The translations under genes and the position numbers were made by a program. A DNA stretch of 64,000 bases, taken from Epinephelus fuscoguttatus (taxonomy: Eukaryota > Chordata > Actinopteri > Perciformes > Serranidae). The stretch spans positions 13,356,952 to 13,420,951 of the forward strand of contig NC_064775.1 of NCBI RefSeq assembly GCF_011397635.1, read 5' to 3'. Shown here piece after piece: positions 61,725-64,000 of the stretch. Under the pieces are notes generated by a model. The model made no database searches. It was not told the DNA's origin and worked only from the letters and a program-made list of their open reading frames with translations. The stretch's first letter is position 1. Each line of letters begins with the position of its first letter.

Positions 61725-62010
61725 CACAGTGAAGCTGACCTTTGACCTTTTGGATATAAAATGTCACCACTTCATCATTTTATCCTATTGAACATGTGTG
61801 TGAAATTTGGTCATGATTAGCGTATGAATTCTTGAGTTTTGGCCAAAACATGCTTTGTGAGGTCACAGTGACCTTGAACTCATTTTTGAAGCAAAGTGGA
61901 CATTTGTACCGAATTTCAAAATTCCGTCAAGGTGTTCTTGTGATATTGCGTTTATAGGAATTAGACAGACAGACGGACGAAACATAGTGCCTTCAACCAT
62001 GGCTATCTGA
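61725..62010 (+). repeat. Dispersed repeat (GAAGCTGACCTTTGACCTTTTGGA family)
   Basis: CTTTGACCTTTTGGATATAA, TGTGTGAAATTTGGTCATGA, GAATTCTTGAGTTTTGGCC, AAGGTGTTCTTGTGATATTG and GACAGACAGACGGACGAAAC in this order define one of the most common interspersed repeats of fish genomes. A single copy is in this window; the name rests on memory. Confidence 0.7.
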
Positions 62011-62059
62011 CACAAAGACATAAGAAAACCTGGCAACCTCTGGGGCTGAAAAATGAAGG

Positions 62060-62620
62060 CAATGTGGATGTGCCAAAAACTGCAGTTCCACTAATGACCA
62101 CTTGAGGCTGGCTCCAAAAGTGAGTCAATCCCCATAGACTCCCATGTTAAAATACCCAAATAAACATGTTTACAGCCTGGTGCAAAAAACTGTTAGGTAA
62201 TGTAACCATAATATAAATTCAGATTCACAGAGTATAGGCGTAGTTATTGCTATTGCTGTTTCAGTGTGTTTTCAGTTCATTGAAATTAATTAACATTTTT
62301 GTGGTGAGGTTGCACTTAAAGGCCCTCTTAGGAGTCGGGTGTTCAGTTTTTCCAGAAAGTACATTTTGTTCTATAGTTTTACGACTGTTTTCTGTTAGCA
62401 ACAATTAGCGTTAGCATTAGTGATATCACAGTTACCCAGAGCTGCAGTTGTCTAACCATGCTAGCAGGTAGTGTTGGGGTTCTCTCCACCCTGGTCACTC
62501 CTGGCTCCAAAAAACCAAGATGGCAACGGCAAAAATGCCAAACTTAAGGCTTCAAAATGTTCTCAGACCAATGGGTGATGTCAAGGTGGCTATGTCCATT
62601 ATTTTAAACAGTTTATGGTG
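62060..62620 (+). repeat. Dispersed repeat (CCACTTGAGGCTGGCTC family), copy 2
   Basis: GACCACTTGAGGCTGGCTCC, CAATCCCCATAGACTCCCAT, AAACATGTTTACAGCCTGGT, then after an unrelated-looking middle AACCAAGATGGCAACGGCA and AGACCAATGGGTGATGTCAA. Ends match 38806-39125 in reverse. Confidence 0.65.
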
Positions 62621-63272
62621 AAACACTGACAACGACTCTGCTCTATGAAAGTGTCCCAGTAAACCATGATGGTGAGCCACAATACGCAATCCCAGGGCTC
62701 GTAACTAGCTCACCTGAACTGAATGGAGCCATTTTTAATGTCATGGATTACACCTGTGCTTTTCCTGCTATGACAAAGGCAAAGGCCGGACATGAACGTG
62801 GTACATACTAATCTTCTCATCTAACTCTCAGCAAACAGAGTGACTAAAATTATGTCCTAAAACGTCAAACCATTTCTTTACCTGTGTCTCATTCCTTGCA
62901 TACATTCAGCTTCTCTGTATTCAGAGACTTGTGTTTTCTACTGAAATGGGGAGATGGCAGTCCAGATAGAAGCACAGTACAGATTTCAACAATCACTGAT
63001 GGCACACCAGTGAACACAATGTATCTGCTCATTGCACTTCAGCGGTATGCTGTTTGTTTCAGCTCCATATACTGTATGAACTGAGAGCATTCTGGCGCTG
63101 GCCCCTGCACTGTAGTTTCAGACGGTTGTCGCGGTTTCCAGCATTGACTTTATCTGCCCTTGGTGATTTTACAACAGTGAAAGCAGTGGACACATTCTCA
63201 CGAGAAGAACACAAAAAAGTAGAAAACATTCTTTCTCATAAAAAAACAAACCTTGTAACCAAAAAAATGAGC

Positions 63273-63289
63273 AAAAAAAAAAAAAAAAA
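63273..63289. repeat. Poly-A run
   Basis: Seventeen A on the + strand (poly-T in the presumed sodium-channel 3' UTR). Confidence 0.9.
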
Positions 63290-63690
63290 GCAGAGTACTT
63301 GTTACAGCGATTGTTAAATTCAAGACACTGGATTTATAGTAGTAGCAGCAGCACTAGCTACAGACAACTGAACAGTACACTCAAGTGTGTCAGATAGTAA
63401 CAACAACCAATAGGAAAATCACAAGCGTTTTGCAGAGAGGCTTTTTCCATGTTCTGTTCCATTTCTGACAGTGTCTGCTGGATCATCTGTTTCCACATCC
63501 CCTCTGAGAAGACCCCATGTATTCACATAAAACATCACCACACTCCCATTGTAGGCCTACCTGGCATAGCGTTCCTCGTATTTTAACAATAAGCACACAA
63601 GCGTACATCTACCTACCCCCTTTAGAAGCTGTAAACAAATTTCCCCCATGTCTCTGATGCATTATTATTTTTTGTTCCTATTTAAAAAGT

Positions 63691-64000
63691 TTATTTCTTT
63701 CTGTCTTTCCCTTTGTTTTCCTTTTCACTTTTTTCTTTCTCGTATTTGTCCTTGTCTGATTTCGTCACACTGTTGTAGGAGGGCGGTGAGGCTGTGGAGG
63801 GGGTCATGTCCGTTTTTTCCGAGGTGGAGTTCTCATTAAACTTGCTGATGACCATCACGTCCTTGTCGGGGTCGCGGATGCCCTCCTTCAGCTGCTCCTT
63901 GTAGAGGGCTGAGGCCTTCTTCATGGCCACGCGGATCATGTAGCGCCGGAAGGCTCTCTGGATGACTATGGCCGCCATGTCCTCCTGTTTGCGGCGGAGG
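63691..64000 (-). CDS. scn1laa/scn1lab: Voltage-gated sodium channel alpha subunit, C-terminal end of last exon (cut by window edge)
   Basis: Reading leftward from the window end gives [23 protein letters not shown] and so on for 102 residues to a TAA at 63691-63693. The IQ motif [11 protein letters not shown] binds calmodulin in Nav channels. SPPSYNSV contains the PPxY motif recognised by Nedd4-type ubiquitin ligases. The charged lysine-rich tail without a PDZ ligand fits the Nav1.1/1.2/1.3 group, which has an [17 protein letters not shown] tail, rather than Nav1.4 or Nav1.5. The full channel has four six-helix domains and carries the fast sodium current of neurons; none of the pore is in this window. 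The methionine in the IQ region is internal, not a start. Which teleost duplicate this is (scn1laa or scn1lab) cannot be told from the tail. It is convergent with csrnp3, about 6.7 kb stop codon to stop codon on this side. Confidence 0.95.
   Translation of the reverse strand, partial: LRRKQEDMAAIVIQRAFRRYMIRVAMKKASALYKEQLKEGIRDPDKDVMVISKFNENSTSEKTDMTPSTASPPSYNSVTKSDKDKYEKEKSEKENKGKDRKK

Larger units (their letters stand above)
60462..63690 (-). other. Presumed sodium-channel 3' UTR / 3' flank
   Basis: The sodium-channel transcript runs leftward here. The clearest canonical polyadenylation hexamer on the - strand is at 60475-60480 (TTTATT on the + strand), which would give a 3.2-kb 3' UTR; an ATTAAA near 62733 is an alternative nearer end. 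Two dispersed repeats (61725-62010 and 62060-62620) and poly-A/T runs interrupt the interval. No other coding exon is visible. The extent is inference. Confidence 0.3.

Overview
The window is vertebrate genomic DNA and almost certainly from a teleost fish. It has short GT-AG exons in long AT-rich non-coding DNA, many CA/GT and GA microsatellites, degraded LINE and DNA-transposon copies, and interspersed repeat families that I recognise from perch-like (percomorph) genomes. The fish assignment rests on the gene set and repeat style; the percomorph part is weaker. No prokaryotic feature is present (no operon, CRISPR array, integron or similar).

Three protein-coding loci can be supported. (1) csrnp3 on the + strand is the only complete coding region: four coding exons (50504-50648, 52166-52422, 52646-52942, 54270-55388) splice in frame to a 605-residue cysteine/serine-rich nuclear protein. 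(2) A voltage-gated sodium channel alpha subunit of the Nav1.1/1.2/1.3 type is cut by the right edge on the - strand; the window holds only its C-terminal 102 residues (IQ motif, PPxY motif, stop at 63691) and the 3' flank. It is tail-to-tail with csrnp3. (3) A 71-residue first coding exon on the - strand at 27550-27762 is best explained as the start of xirp2 (Xin actin-binding repeat protein 2), with a possible further exon at 9865-9956. In human, CSRNP3, the SCN cluster and XIRP2 all lie in 2q24.3, so this looks like the fish version of that neighbourhood.

Layout: 1-9864, repeat-rich DNA left of or inside xirp2, with nested hAT-like fragments, an inverted repeat pair and a LINE remnant; 9865-27762, the inferred 5' part of xirp2, mostly intron; 27763-47000, intergenic DNA with MITE-like elements, a 0.55-kb tandem duplication with an internal 49-bp satellite, and an RFX/CCAAT-type motif pair at 42.0 kb; 47.0-57.1 kb, csrnp3 with a probable GA-rich non-coding first exon; 57.1-60.5 kb, the convergent interval, with a cluster of CRE-like and X-box-like sites; 60.5-64.0 kb, the presumed 3' UTR or flank and last exon of the sodium channel.

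The genes are not a pathway. csrnp3 encodes a nuclear DNA-binding protein, the channel drives action potentials and Xirp2 organises actin in striated muscle and hair cells; what they share is ancient synteny. I found no convincing new biological system. The most useful leads are the putative regulatory clusters, the unplaced 92-nt exon, the homopolymer-rich csrnp3 C-terminal half and the repeat architecture.
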